A stretch of 64,000 nt of DNA, taken from the NCBI GenBank assembly GCA_963989385.1, contig OZ022511.1:23926503-23990502 (forward strand), given 5' to 3'. Below, one piece after another: positions 20,601 to 30,544 of the stretch. Numbering within the stretch: position 1 is the first letter of the stretch; each line of letters begins with the position of its first letter. The notes below the pieces were generated by a model. The model worked only from the letters and a program-made list of their open reading frames with translations. It was not told where the DNA came from and did no database searches. The stretch is from Ctena decussata. Lineage: Eukaryota; Mollusca; Bivalvia; Lucinida; Lucinidae. The position numbers were made by a program, and so were the translations under genes.

Positions 20601-22204
20601 TTCTTATTGCCTATACCTTCTGTTGGCTTTAAATCTATCTTTGCTCTTATGTCATATTCTTTTTTGGTCAAATCTGATTCTAGCTGTTTGAGATATGCTT
20701 CCTTTCTCTGAAGCTCTTCAAGTTTCAAAGTCAAAGTTGTATCAATTTCTCTGTGTTCTGGTAGTGGATCACTCTTTATCAATTCCTTAGATGGTTTCTC
20801 TCTGTCATCTTCTCCTGGCGGCTTCCAGTCTAAATTTATCTTTGGTATCCTCTCACTTTCTTGTGTGCTTGTAAATGGATAGGGTTCTCTCTTTGTGACT
20901 TCTGCTGTAAGTTTTCTTTCTTCTTGCCTAAGTAACCTGATTCTCTCGTCATGTCTGATCTGTTCCTCTATCTTTCTCTTTAGACAGGTTTCCAGTTTCT
21001 CCTGCTTCTCTCTCATATCACTCAATCTTTTCGACTGTCTCCTTTCCTCGTCTAACTGAGACTGTTTTATTCTTATCATCTTCAATCTTTTACTTATCTC
21101 GGCTTCTTCTTGTTTTCTTGCTCTATTTTCTTCCTGTAATATTTTCTCTTGAAACTCAAGTTGTTCTAGTCTCTCTTGTAGTCTTCCCTCTTCTTCTTTT
21201 GTTTGAGCTGTAGTAAAGACATTTTCATCATATCCCGTCTGTCTTTCAATTTCTGCAGAAAAACATCTCTTTCTTTCCTCTGTTTCTTTTTGCTGACCCA
21301 GCAAATTCGAATCCTGATTTGCATTTATTGTATATCCACGCCTTTGTGAGGGGTAATCAATACTTTCTGCATCTAATCTATAGTCTGTAGAAGAGGGTAT
21401 TTTCCTTTCTCTTTCTCCTAGAGAATGCATCCGTTGCTCTCTTTGACTATCAATCCTCCTATAATGACCACTTTCAATCATTTCCATTTCATCTTTCTGT
21501 AGTCTTGCATGGCTTGCTGACAAAACTTTCGGTGCACTGGCTCGTTCGTAGCCATAGCTTGGCGTTTAAGTATAGCCTTCTGAGAATTCTTCACCCTCAG
21601 ATGGGAATGTCTTTCTACGTACCACCTGCTCAAACCCCTGCTGTTGCTGCTCAAACCCATCCGCTTTCTCTTTCTTAGCTGAACTGGATTGGTTTCTCAA
21701 CGCATTCATTCTTCTGGATAAGTCCAATAATTGCATCTCTAAACTTGTATGGTCTTTGTCAGAGTACTTTGGTCTAGTTCCTGTCTTATGTTCTGTCCTT
21801 TCTCTAGTGTCTCTAGCATTACTCTCTTGACCTTCATTCCGAACCACTGATCCATGTGTTTGGTCTAATGTGAAGAAACTATCTCCCTCTGTCCTGTTAA
21901 ATGGCTCTTCATAATATTTCTCTTTGTCTTCTTCATCTGTATGTATTTCATCATCTGTGATTTCTCCTGTTATAGCATCTGTAACGGAGGGCTCCTCTGT
22001 ATTCTGGTGGTCATGGGGAGGAATGACTTGGGTGGGACCAATTCTAACTGGGTTCCTATCTCTTTCTAATCTCATGTCGCTTTGCTGCTGCAAATATCTA
22101 TCTCTCTGTTGAGATAACTCTTGCCTCAAGCGGGTTCTCTCCCGCTGTAGGGCATTCTGTTCTCTTCTTATGTGTCTTAATTCTCTTTCGCTGAAGTTGT
22201 CCAT
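20579..22204 (-). pseudogene. Coiled-coil N-terminal Gag region
   Basis: From ATG at 22204 an unbroken frame runs to a TAA at 21566-21568 and continues in the same frame to 20579, about 540 codons. The product is highly charged. It opens with Arg/Glu/Gln-rich helix, then an acidic linker (DDEIHTDEEDKEKYYEE). A long heptad-like coiled coil follows (21300-20950, with ERLEQLEFQEKILQEENR and similar). A one-base shift near 20585 then leads into the capsid frame. An extended N-terminal coiled coil is unusual for gypsy Gag. It could drive assembly or partner binding. Confidence 0.78.
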
Positions 22205-22866
22205 CTTGGTAACTGTTTGTTTCTCTATTGTCTAATTAAAACTTTTCTTTCTGGGATAAATCTGGTCTGAAACCCTGAAACAATATCTCTGAAACAAAGT
22301 TTTGTCCAGCCTATGACTTCATACAGCTGTTTACTATTACCACTTTAATATGCGGTGACAGGATCAGCTAGCTGTACTGAGATATGCCCTATAGTATACT
22401 AGAATTCATTTATATATCACTGTAGAATTCTCTCCTTTGCTATTGTGTCACAATTAAATAGTGTGTGTTGTTAGACTATCTATAATAATCTATCACACTA
22501 TATTTAAAGGCGCAAAAAATCAGACTTATGCCAGAGCAAAAGTATGTTTTCTGAAAAGATAAACGTTTTGCTGATGACTCAGCATAAAGTGAACAGAATC
22601 GAATATTATTTTCCTCTCGAATAGCTATGCTACTAGCAAAACCGGAAGCAACCAGACTCTGCAAGCATACTACACTATTCACAATTCCCTATGCGTAATT
22701 CTACAGCAAATTTGTCAGCTAGTCACTAGCTTCCTTTAGAAGCAATTACTAATAACTTTCAATGAACTAAACCTGCAGACCTTTATACACAGTCAACCTT
22801 CCAGCACAACTCTATGCAAAATGGACACTATTAGATTTAAAACTACACAAGCGTATAGCTTGTTAG

Positions 22867-23746
22867 ACAGTGAGGTAATAGTTTATTGAAAAATATGTTT
22901 CACTGTTCAATCTCACAAATATATCACTAAATCACTACCAGTATCAATCAATGTAGATGCATAAACACTGCGTACAGGGTGTCAAATAGTGAAGTAATAT
23001 TTTCAAAGAAAATATGTCTCACTATGGTATCACACACTTTTACATTCACAATATAGTCAGCATTATGTGACTATCTGAGGGAATTTATTAATGGTATTCT
23101 GATTTTTTTCACTATAAAGTATGACTTTCTGTATAAAACAGCACAAATTCGCACGCGCACTACCTGTTCTACAGTGAAGTAACTTTTTGTTGACAGTATG
23201 TTTCACTGTCGCGTACCACCTGTTCTACAGTGAGGTAATATTTTTAACAAATATATTTCACTGTTTTATTGGTATCGAGAATGAATAATAGTATATATCG
23301 TATACCACGCTGTAACGTAAAATATCCGCGTATTAACTACTGTACAGTGATGTAATATTTTGGGTAAAATATGTTTCACTGTTTATTTTCGATTGCGAAA
23401 AATAATAATGGAATTATGCACGTTCTACCGGCTGAACAGTGACGTAATGTTTCCTGACAAACATGTTTCACTGTGTGTTTCGGAGATACAAAATCAACCG
23501 TAATATGCACGTACTATCGACTAAACAGTGAGGTAATATTTTTCAGGAAAATATACTTCACTTTGCGCTGTTTTGTTTAGGACAATTCTATGTGCAAATG
23601 CATATACGCGTATCAGCTGCTTTACAGTGATGTAATATTTTCGGAAAATATATTTCACTGTGCTGCGTCGGCAAGTGACAAAAGATGACACATGGTTGTC
23701 CCTTGGATACAGTGAGGTAATATTTTGGTTAAATATGTTTCACTGT
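22867..23746. repeat. Nine-copy array of a ~40-bp imperfect palindrome
   Basis: Copies at 22867-22906, 22986-23025, 23171-23209, 23227-23264, 23344-23382, 23436-23474, 23525-23564, 23624-23661 and 23709-23746. The form is ACAGTGAGGTAATATTTT, a 3-6 nt variable loop, then AAATATGTTTCACTGT. Start spacings are 56-185 bp, often 85-119. Between copies there is weaker shared text such as 'gcacgttctaccggctga'. Copy 2 changes both arms together (ATAGTGA/TCACTAT) and copy 6 changes the inner arms together (ATGTTT/AAACAT). Confidence 0.88.
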
Positions 23747-24339
23747 GTAACGGCAATGTAACGGCAATTGGACACATGAACAATGGGAAGCAACTGTTCC
23801 AAACGGTGTCAGGACTGCGCGAAACTCTATTTCACACGGATGATTTTTTTTTTTTTTACTAACCTGTAGGTCTAGGTATAATTGCACTGAAAAGCTGAGA
23901 AAAAACGAATCTGGCTGGCAACAAAACACACGTAAAATTTCGCGAATTATCCTTTAGGTCTGAGATAGATCAATAGTATAGTGACAAGTAATTTCTTCAA
24001 AAGCATCTGCTTTCCAAGATAGATACTATTCACTAGTACTATTGATAGTCAGTATATCAGTGAATTATTCACTGCACAGTTCTTGACAGATCCTAAACCT
24101 TTAAAAACGCTTGTTCTCAAATGCATCAATTAGCGCATTCATGTAGTGTCTCCAGCAACGGAAAACTGTAAACGAGTCCAATTATGTATATACTATTTCC
24201 AACAAGCGAATATGTTAGCAAATTCACACGAAATCAAACTAATTTGCAAGAGAATGAGAAAAAAAAAAATAAAAAAAAAATATAAAAAGCACAATGTCCA
24301 TTTAAACACAAGTGAGAAAAAAAATTATATGTCCACGGT

Positions 24340-24415
24340 GCGCCTCGAACCTACACGACGCACTGTATGTCTACAGGGAAACCACTCGGCCACACTGACT
24401 ATTATACCCGTAACG
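24340..24415 (-). mobile_element. tRNA-like segment (SINE head or tRNA pseudogene)
   Basis: The minus strand reads 'gtgtggccgagtgg' (a good A box) and 'gtaggttcgaggc' (B-box-like) about 40 nt later. The acceptor arms do not pair well, so it is not a functional tRNA gene. Confidence 0.5.
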
Positions 24416-24830
24416 ATATTTACAAGCTAATTATCATCAAACTTTGATCGATCGTGAGCGGGGAACCTTTTACGGACATTGTCGAATCGACACGGAGACT
24501 AAGTTCATACGGAAATGACTATATATGGATATTGATACATTTCACAGGGACTATCGGAGTAATAGAGCTGCAGCTAAGTATATGTGGATGATGTAAGAAT
24601 TTTGGAGGAATAGGGATAATTCAACAGTGGAGAAAGTGGAATTGTACAGGGAATGGGTAACTCTACAAAGGGAAATGGATTTCTACCACTAATTCACTAA
24701 ACTAACCCAATAACGAAGAAAAATGATGGCAAAAGATGATGGATGAGCACATGGAAAATGTATAGAACAAAGAAACCTGCAGTGACAAACAATTTGACAG
24801 TTCGTATGGCTATAAGATGCGTACGCTCTA

Positions 24831-24916
24831 TTCAGAATCAGAATTGTTTACTGCTGATACGTCCAAGGACAATCATTCACCAGGACCTGTGAATCAGGGA
24901 AGCTAGTCCCTAGCCC
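24831..24916 (-). mobile_element. LINE 3'-end fragment
   Basis: About 85 bp, including 'gtccaaggacaatcattcac', is the inverted copy of the 3' UTR at 25876-25962. Confidence 0.8.
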
Positions 24917-25386
24917 TTCTATTACTGTCAGTAGCAGAGCAAACGCAAGTGAATACTTACCGGGAACAAGCCGTCAAAATACTTATGCACAGCAGTGTGT
25001 ATATATATCTGTATATAACGCTAAGTAGATAGACATTTCCTATGTATCAGTGTGTTGCAATTTTATGTCAACATGTATTGTCTAAGCAATATGACAGCAG
25101 GAAAAGTAATAACTATGTAAGTTAAGAAAATTCTATGCAAAAATTACTGCAAGGTAGAATAATATAGGGTTCCTACCGTGTCAATCTTTATCCACCAATC
25201 CATCCACAATGAAAACACATATATTTACACAACACAAAAAGTTCACATTATAATACAAGTTCCGTGGTCACTGGGAATGTCCACTGCGAAACGATGATTC
25301 ACACACGCGGTATAGTCCTGTCCGATTTATAGCTAATCCTTCATCGCGACAAAACGAAACAGATTTTGGGCCCAAATATATAACAC

Positions 25387-25962
25387 GTGTTGGCAGCATG
25401 TCCACAAGATGTTAAAGAGTCAGCATACAAGGGACTGGTGCGACCAGTCCTGGAGTATGGCAGTTCAATTTGGGACCCTCAAAGTATACTTCTTCAAGAT
25501 GAACTTGAGAAGGTGCAGAAAAGGGCAGCTAGATTTGTAACGGGAAATTACACATATGAAACTGGGAGTATGACTAGCATTCTGGAGAAACTTAAGTGGG
25601 AATCCCGAATAAAGAGAAGGAAAGATAGTAGACTCATAATGCTGTACAAAGGTCTGAGGGATGCAGCCAGTATACCCATAAATGACCTTGTTCCCCCAAG
25701 TAGGCGTACCAGGAATCATCATTCCCTGGTATTTCAAACCCCATTGGCTGGGACTGACATTTACAAGTCCAGTTTCTTCCCCCAGACTATTAGAGATTGG
25801 AATTCCCTGGAAGATTCACTTATTTCTGCTGCTGAGGGTGCAAAGGATTCAGTTACTAAGTTTACTTCTCTTATAAGAGCTAGGGACTAGCTTCCCTGAT
25901 TCACAGGTCCTGGTGAATGATTGTCCTTGGACGTATCACCAGTAAACAATTCTGATTCTGAC
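25387..25962 (+). pseudogene. LINE reverse-transcriptase C-terminal end plus 3' UTR
   Basis: A 167-codon frame (25387-25890) begins within the protein. It contains GLVRPVLEYGSSIWDPQS, VQKRAARFVTGNY and FFPQTIRDWNSLEDSLISA, the standard C-terminal tail of jockey/CR1-type LINEs, ending at a natural TAG. The short 3' UTR ends in repeated 'attctg'. It is a 5'-truncated insertion in the LTR element's leader, in the opposite orientation. A different family from the LINE at 4798. Confidence 0.85.
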
Positions 25963-26133
25963 TGTCAGATGTGTTTACTTCGGAGAAGTACGAAGCAAGA
26001 GAGCTCACATTCCATTGGCTCGCGCACTGCACTGCTGTGACGTCACTGCTTTTGAAGAAACAAGATCGTAGATCTAGAAGTCGTGCACCTCAGAATTCGT
26101 ACTGCTAAGTCCATCCATCGTTGCTCGATCTTT

Positions 26134-26150
26134 ATTTCACCTGGCCACCA
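26134..26150 (-). other. Candidate primer-binding site
   Basis: On the minus strand the 5' LTR ends ...GTGACA, then one A, then TGGTGGCCAGGTG. A TGG start is required to pair with tRNA 3' CCA. The tRNA used was not identified. Confidence 0.6.
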
Positions 26151-26984
26151 TTGTCACGGCTGGGTTTTGAGATTAGACTTCAGAACTAACCTTCCACCCT
26201 CGCCCGTGGGTTCTATATATAAAGATGGAGCCTGAAATACATTATGGAATGTATTTAAAAGATGATTCAAAGTACAAATATCAGAGATAAACCATGACGA
26301 TGCTGTCACATCAGTGACCTAATGGCAAATGCATCGAAGCATTGCATTGGACTAGTACAACTAACGCTGCTATCGGCTATTGACTAAAGACTAAACTCAC
26401 CGTTTAGAACAGTGAACGGCTATATATATATCCATTGAAGCGTCCAATGTGACTGTAGATTTCGACGTTGCCAACCCTGATAAAAATTTACATCCTTTGC
26501 GTCACATCAAATATAAATCATATTGAATCGGAAAACTGATTTGTATGCTACAATGTAAACTTAAATGATGGGGTATTCGCCCCGCGGTCCTTGAGCCGGA
26601 TAACATTAAATTTTGACCCCGTGAAAACATGACCCCACGCGTCCATTCTCAATGTTGAAACTTGACCCAGGTCAATTTTCAACACTGAAAAATGCTCTCT
26701 GGGTCGATATTCAACATTGAAAAGTGGCCAGTTGGGTCATTTTTTCAACAGGTTCAAATTTTAATATTACACCAGCATTGGCCCAAGATTTAGGTATGTG
26801 GCTAAATTAAAACGAGGCCTACAGAGACGAGTGGAAGCCTGGACTTTTTGTAACAATACGAGACGCGTGGAAAGTTTGAACCTTCAGTGTAAATTATGTT
26901 TAGAACTTGTACTCAACATTTCCCCAATCCTCAACAATAAGTAAGAAAGGCTATAGGTCACCTGAAAAAAAAACATATTTAGGT

Positions 26985-27242
26985 TAAAGAGTACACGTCG
27001 ATGTTTTTCCGCCATTTTTGGAAAGGGAAACAACAACAATGTTAGTGACTTCCTATTTGCTTTCCTGGAAGATAGATTCCATTAAATGGGGTCTGCGCTT
27101 AAAGGAAAGAACTTTTCTGCACGGCGGTGGGTGGGGGGGAGTTATTCTGTTTAACACTTGACTCTCTTTGAAAAGGGAGGCAAAAATGAAAATGGCAGAG
27201 ATGTTTCCTTTGAAAGTATACCCATTCACCTTAGGGTAAGAC
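26985..27242. mobile_element. Foldback MITE, 'gaatttgctcc' family (copy 1)
   Basis: It contains family landmarks in order: 'gccatttttggaaaggg', 'acttcctatttgctttcc', 'ggggtctgcgcttaaagg', 'gggaggcaaaaatg', 'aaaatggcagag' and 'caccttagggt'. The central palindrome is degenerate here. Better copies are at 39643, 43421, 47033 and 51540. Confidence 0.65.
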
Positions 27243-27925
27243 ATTGACTCTTATTTGTTAAACGTAACTTCTATCACTCCAACTTCAAAACGTTCAAGTG
27301 TAACGTCACGACATGGCCGAGCCCAACGCGATAACTGCTCTCTCTTTTGCTAGAGCTGTTGCCTGTATGACTTCAAAATGTGATAGATAGATTATGAGAT
27401 TTACGAGTGCTTTCGTTAAGCCGACGTCAACATTAACTTTGCACTGCACGGCGGTCCTGAACGTTGAGTGACAGTAAATAACGAAAACCTAACATATAAC
27501 TAGCTTGAAGCCAATACTTGAATCGGCATTTGGTTTGATGGTTTGTTGTTTGTTTTACTGAGTAATAATATTTGAGTTACGTCGAGCCGTCTCACAACGC
27601 GATAGTAGAAAGGAAAGATAGGGTTGAGACAAAGACGAGGCAGAGAAAATTATAATCCCACAGGACTCCCAACCCCTCCGCCCTCCCCAACTCTCCGCGC
27701 CGAGCTGTTGCACGCATTTTAGTCTTGAAGATGTAGTTTGTCCCTATTCGAAAGTCCATCACACCAAACAGTGGCAGCCTGATGAAAGTCATTACTTATC
27801 CAGTTAGGAACCATTTTAAAATGAAAAACTTGCTACCCCTGGACAGTTTTAAAAGGCAAATGGTCCCTTCCTTTAAAAGTTGTCTTCTGCATTTGTTAGA
27901 CAAGACACGTGAATTTTATTTTATT

Positions 27926-28135
27926 TATCTAGGGTTAGTCTAGAGTCTCAACTCGCTTTGCTTCCTTGAAACCTGTGAATACAGTCCAAACATATTTGTG
28001 ATAGAATCTTGTATAGCATTTTTTCCTTGGGAGGGGGATTCATCTAGGGTCAGTCTAGAGTCGCAACTCGCTATGTTTCCTTAAAACTAGTCAATACAGT
28101 CCAAACATATTTATGATAGAAACTTGTATAATATT
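27926..28135. repeat. Two-copy tandem duplication, period about 112 bp
   Basis: Both halves carry 'agtctagagtc', 'caactcgct', 'aatacagtccaaacatattt' and 'atgatagaa' in the same order, differing at roughly one base in ten. Confidence 0.8.
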
Positions 28136-28159
28136 CACGTATTGCGCATCTGCGGCTAA

Positions 28160-29080
28160 ATGTTACATCGGAATGAGGTCCTGTTCATACATTCACGTTT
28201 CGTTCACACATGGACAGTCCCATTAACACGTAGAGGATCCGTTGAAAAATGCAAACCCCGTTCCTATATGGCCATCCCGTTCGCATATGTAGTTCCCTTT
28301 CGCAGGTACAGTCTTGCATATGTCGCATTTGTGCAGGCCCCGTTCACATGTAGCGGTCCAATACACATGTGGAGGTCCGTTCACTCGTGGAAGATCCATT
28401 TACAGGTGGCGGTCCTGTTCGCAAATGCAGTTCCTGATCACATATGGAGGACCCGTTCACAAATGAAGGTTCCTTTCTCACATGCGGATCCCGTTAACAC
28501 GTGGAGGTCCCGTTTACACTTCACAGGCGCAGAGCCTGTTCAACCGTGGATTGTCCGTTCGCCTGTGGCGATCCCTTGCATACTTGGATAATCAGACTGC
28601 ATTTCCCGTTTTACGTGCTGGATCTTTGAAAAATACAGGACCCGCGAAGGTCTCCATCTAGCGTGCAGCACCTTTTCACAGGTGGGTGCCTCGTTCATAC
28701 GTACATATGTACCTATCTCGTTCACACGTCCCGTCCCGTTTATATGTGGGGATCTCGTCCACACCTGGAAGGGCCATTCTAACAAGCAGAAATGTTTATA
28801 CATGGAGGCCCTGTCAGACGTAAAATACATGTTCATACGTGCAGGTCAATTTTATATCTTCTTGTTTGGTTCACCTATAACGGTTTCGTTCACACGTGGT
28901 GAATCCTTTCCGACCATGGATGATCCGATCACTGGAGGAGATTCAATTCACATTACCTGTTGTTTTTTATTTTGTTGTTTTCGTTGTTTTCATTGATGAC
29001 CCGCCCATTTACATGCCAAGGTCTCGTTCACACATGGAGGACCAGTTCAGGCACGAAAGGCGTTACACATGGAGATTCTA
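28160..29080. repeat. Degenerate minisatellite, period about 25 bp
   Basis: Repeated 'ccgttcacacgtggaggtc'-like units with many substitutions, about 35 in all. A unit length near 25 is not a multiple of three, so the open frames here (28160-28591 and 28682-28996, Trp/His/Arg-rich) are by-products rather than a repeat protein. Confidence 0.78.
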
Positions 29081-29137
29081 GAAATCACTTTACCCTATGC
29101 AGAGAGTTTGGTACCCTCAAAATTTGACATGTGTCCT

Positions 29138-29745
29138 ACCGAGCCGTCTAGCGCAGTCGGCAGCACGTCGGTCTGCAGCTCAAGCGGTCGCGAGTTCGGT
29201 TCCCAGCCCGGCCCCTGAACAGTCGTGAAGATTGATCATGAACTATTTTCTACGCTCATTCTCTCCCTTCCTCTGACTTAAGGGCAGTGGTGAGTTTGTT
29301 TGTTTTGTTGAGTATTTACGGCCCAGTAAACAGCTAAGGTCATGTCGAGGCGGTCAGTTAACCTACTCAAACTGTTCCATGACACTGTTCCATGGTATGG
29401 CCCATGTTCCTTCTTTCGAATGTGTTCTCTGCTCTCGAAGAAGCTCTTTAAGATTTTAATTAGACCTCCTAAACGTTTAACCAGTACTTCGTGCACATAC
29501 TTTCGCCAGTAACTGACAACTGCCCTTCTTGAATCAGCAGAAGGGAAAGAATGACCGTAGAAAATATTTCATGATCAGTCTCCACGAGCGTTATGTGGCC
29601 TGTCTGGGAATCGATCTCAGGACCCCTTGACCTGCAGTCTGACGCGCTGCCGACTGCGCTAGCGGGCCGCCGGCAAGGGTATTTGTCTGTTACTGGCGGA
29701 AGTATGTGCACTCAGTATTGGTAACCAGGTTAACCGCTTAGTATG
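29138..29745. mobile_element. Head-on cluster of tRNA-derived SINEs
   Basis: 29138-29285 is a plus-strand SINE: A box 'tctagcgcagtcgg', B box 'gagttcggttccc', then 'gaagattgatcatgaac'. 29290-29705 is a minus-strand copy with head at about 29690-29600 and a body including 'cagtaactgacaactgccc'. The body segment around 'gtgcacatactttcgcc' (29495-29530) is repeated in inverted form at 29685-29745, so the head sits between two opposed body pieces. The family resembles 19861-20010 and 45890-46153. Confidence 0.75.
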
Positions 29746-30544
29746 TCTAAACAGATGAGAGAAAAACGTCCAAAAAACCCTTCCCGTATCTACTGCAAGA
29801 TAGCAAGCACTGCCGGTCCTTGCCCCAAAATAATCACAATAAGTAGGACGCACCAGTACTGAAAGCTACCCATCACCATCGCTCGACCCGACCGCCCAGT
29901 TAACCCACTAGAGGTAGAAAACACTCCAAGGCTTTCTCACCCTCGGAGGACTTTTCCACTCGAATTTTCATCCTACTCATGCTTGTTCCACTGGCTTGTT
30001 CAGCCATTTTCAACCCAAATATCAATCACACAAATGAATAACAACAACTCATTTTAGTGAAGATGTACAACTATGCACAACGGTGAAATAACGGTTAAAT
30101 AAATAACAAAGCATGGCGGATCTAGCTCGTTTTCCTTTTTTGCTTTATTTGAAAAGAAGGGATTGTGATTTATTATTTTATTACTATTCAAGAAAGAAAC
30201 TGGAAAACTTTGTTCACGAACTTAGAGACCTTATATATGCCACCAAAGGTTTCTGAAGTCGGGAATTTCGTTTTCGCAAACTTGTCAGACAATCCGCCAT
30301 CGTTAGTTTTTGGCATACTTTTTAGACTTCAGTCGTTGGTCGTTAGTCGAGCCTTAGTTGTACTAGTCCAGTAGCATACCATTGTGTGGTAGTGAGTAAA
30401 TAATGACCGTTACAAAATAACACACTGGCCATCCTACTAACTACACTACGGCTACTTGTAGTAGTAAACTAAAGGAGGGTTATATGGACGTGGACCTATA
30501 GGAAGCAGGCTATTGGAATATGGAATTTATTCACCCTATGACAC

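Larger units (their letters stand above)
22205..26151 (-). other. Retrotransposon 5' leader (3.9 kb, noncoding, later insertions)
   Basis: Lies between the primer-binding site and gag. It holds the nine-copy dyad array (22867-23746), a tRNA-like segment (24340-24415), and LINE 3' pieces in both orientations (24831-24916, 25387-25962). No Gag-like frame is seen. Even without the LINE pieces it is about 3.3 kb, much longer than usual gypsy leaders. Confidence 0.7.
26349..30369. mobile_element. 4.0-kb TIR transposon inside the LTR
   Basis: Perfect 16-bp terminal inverted repeats, GGACTAGTACAACTAA at 26349-26364 and its complement at 30354-30369, with weaker pairing beyond. Comparison with the empty site in the other LTR gives a 3-bp duplication ATT (26346-26348) / AGT (30370-30372, one change). 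GG... ends with a 3-bp duplication fit PIF/Harbinger or a related superfamily, but no transposase frame is visible. The interior holds a MITE, a 112-bp tandem duplication, a minisatellite and a SINE cluster. Superfamily uncertain. Confidence 0.88.
12427..30544 (-). mobile_element. Ty3/gypsy-type LTR retrotransposon with later insertions
   Basis: The two LTRs (12427-12795, and 26152-26348 plus 30373-30544) both run TGTCA...TGACA. Internal order on the minus strand is leader, coiled-coil Gag, PNMA-like capsid, protease, RT, RNase H, integrase, polypurine tract, 3' LTR. This is gypsy order. Later insertions include a hAT derivative, a SINE, LINE pieces, and a 4.0-kb TIR transposon in the 5' LTR. 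The internal region (12796-26151, 13.4 kb) is long because of these and a 3.9-kb leader. Flanks on both sides are collinear parts of one LINE copy, but a 5-bp target duplication is not clear (atcaa versus cacgg). Confidence 0.9.
26152..30544 (-). repeat. 5' LTR, split by the 4.0-kb transposon
   Basis: LTR sequence occupies 26152-26348 and 30373-30544 and is collinear with 12427-12795. The intervening DNA is the TIR transposon at 26349-30369 with its own contents. Confidence 0.92.

Noticed and set aside
22867..23746. CRISPR-like array
   Set aside because: Regular spacing and repeated dyads suggest it, but repeats differ from each other, spacers vary from ~16 to ~145 bp, and the setting is a eukaryotic retrotransposon.
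28160..28996. Open frames of 143 and 104 codons as a Trp/His-rich repeat protein
   Set aside because: They lie in a ~25-bp minisatellite with non-triplet period; the frame is not kept between units.
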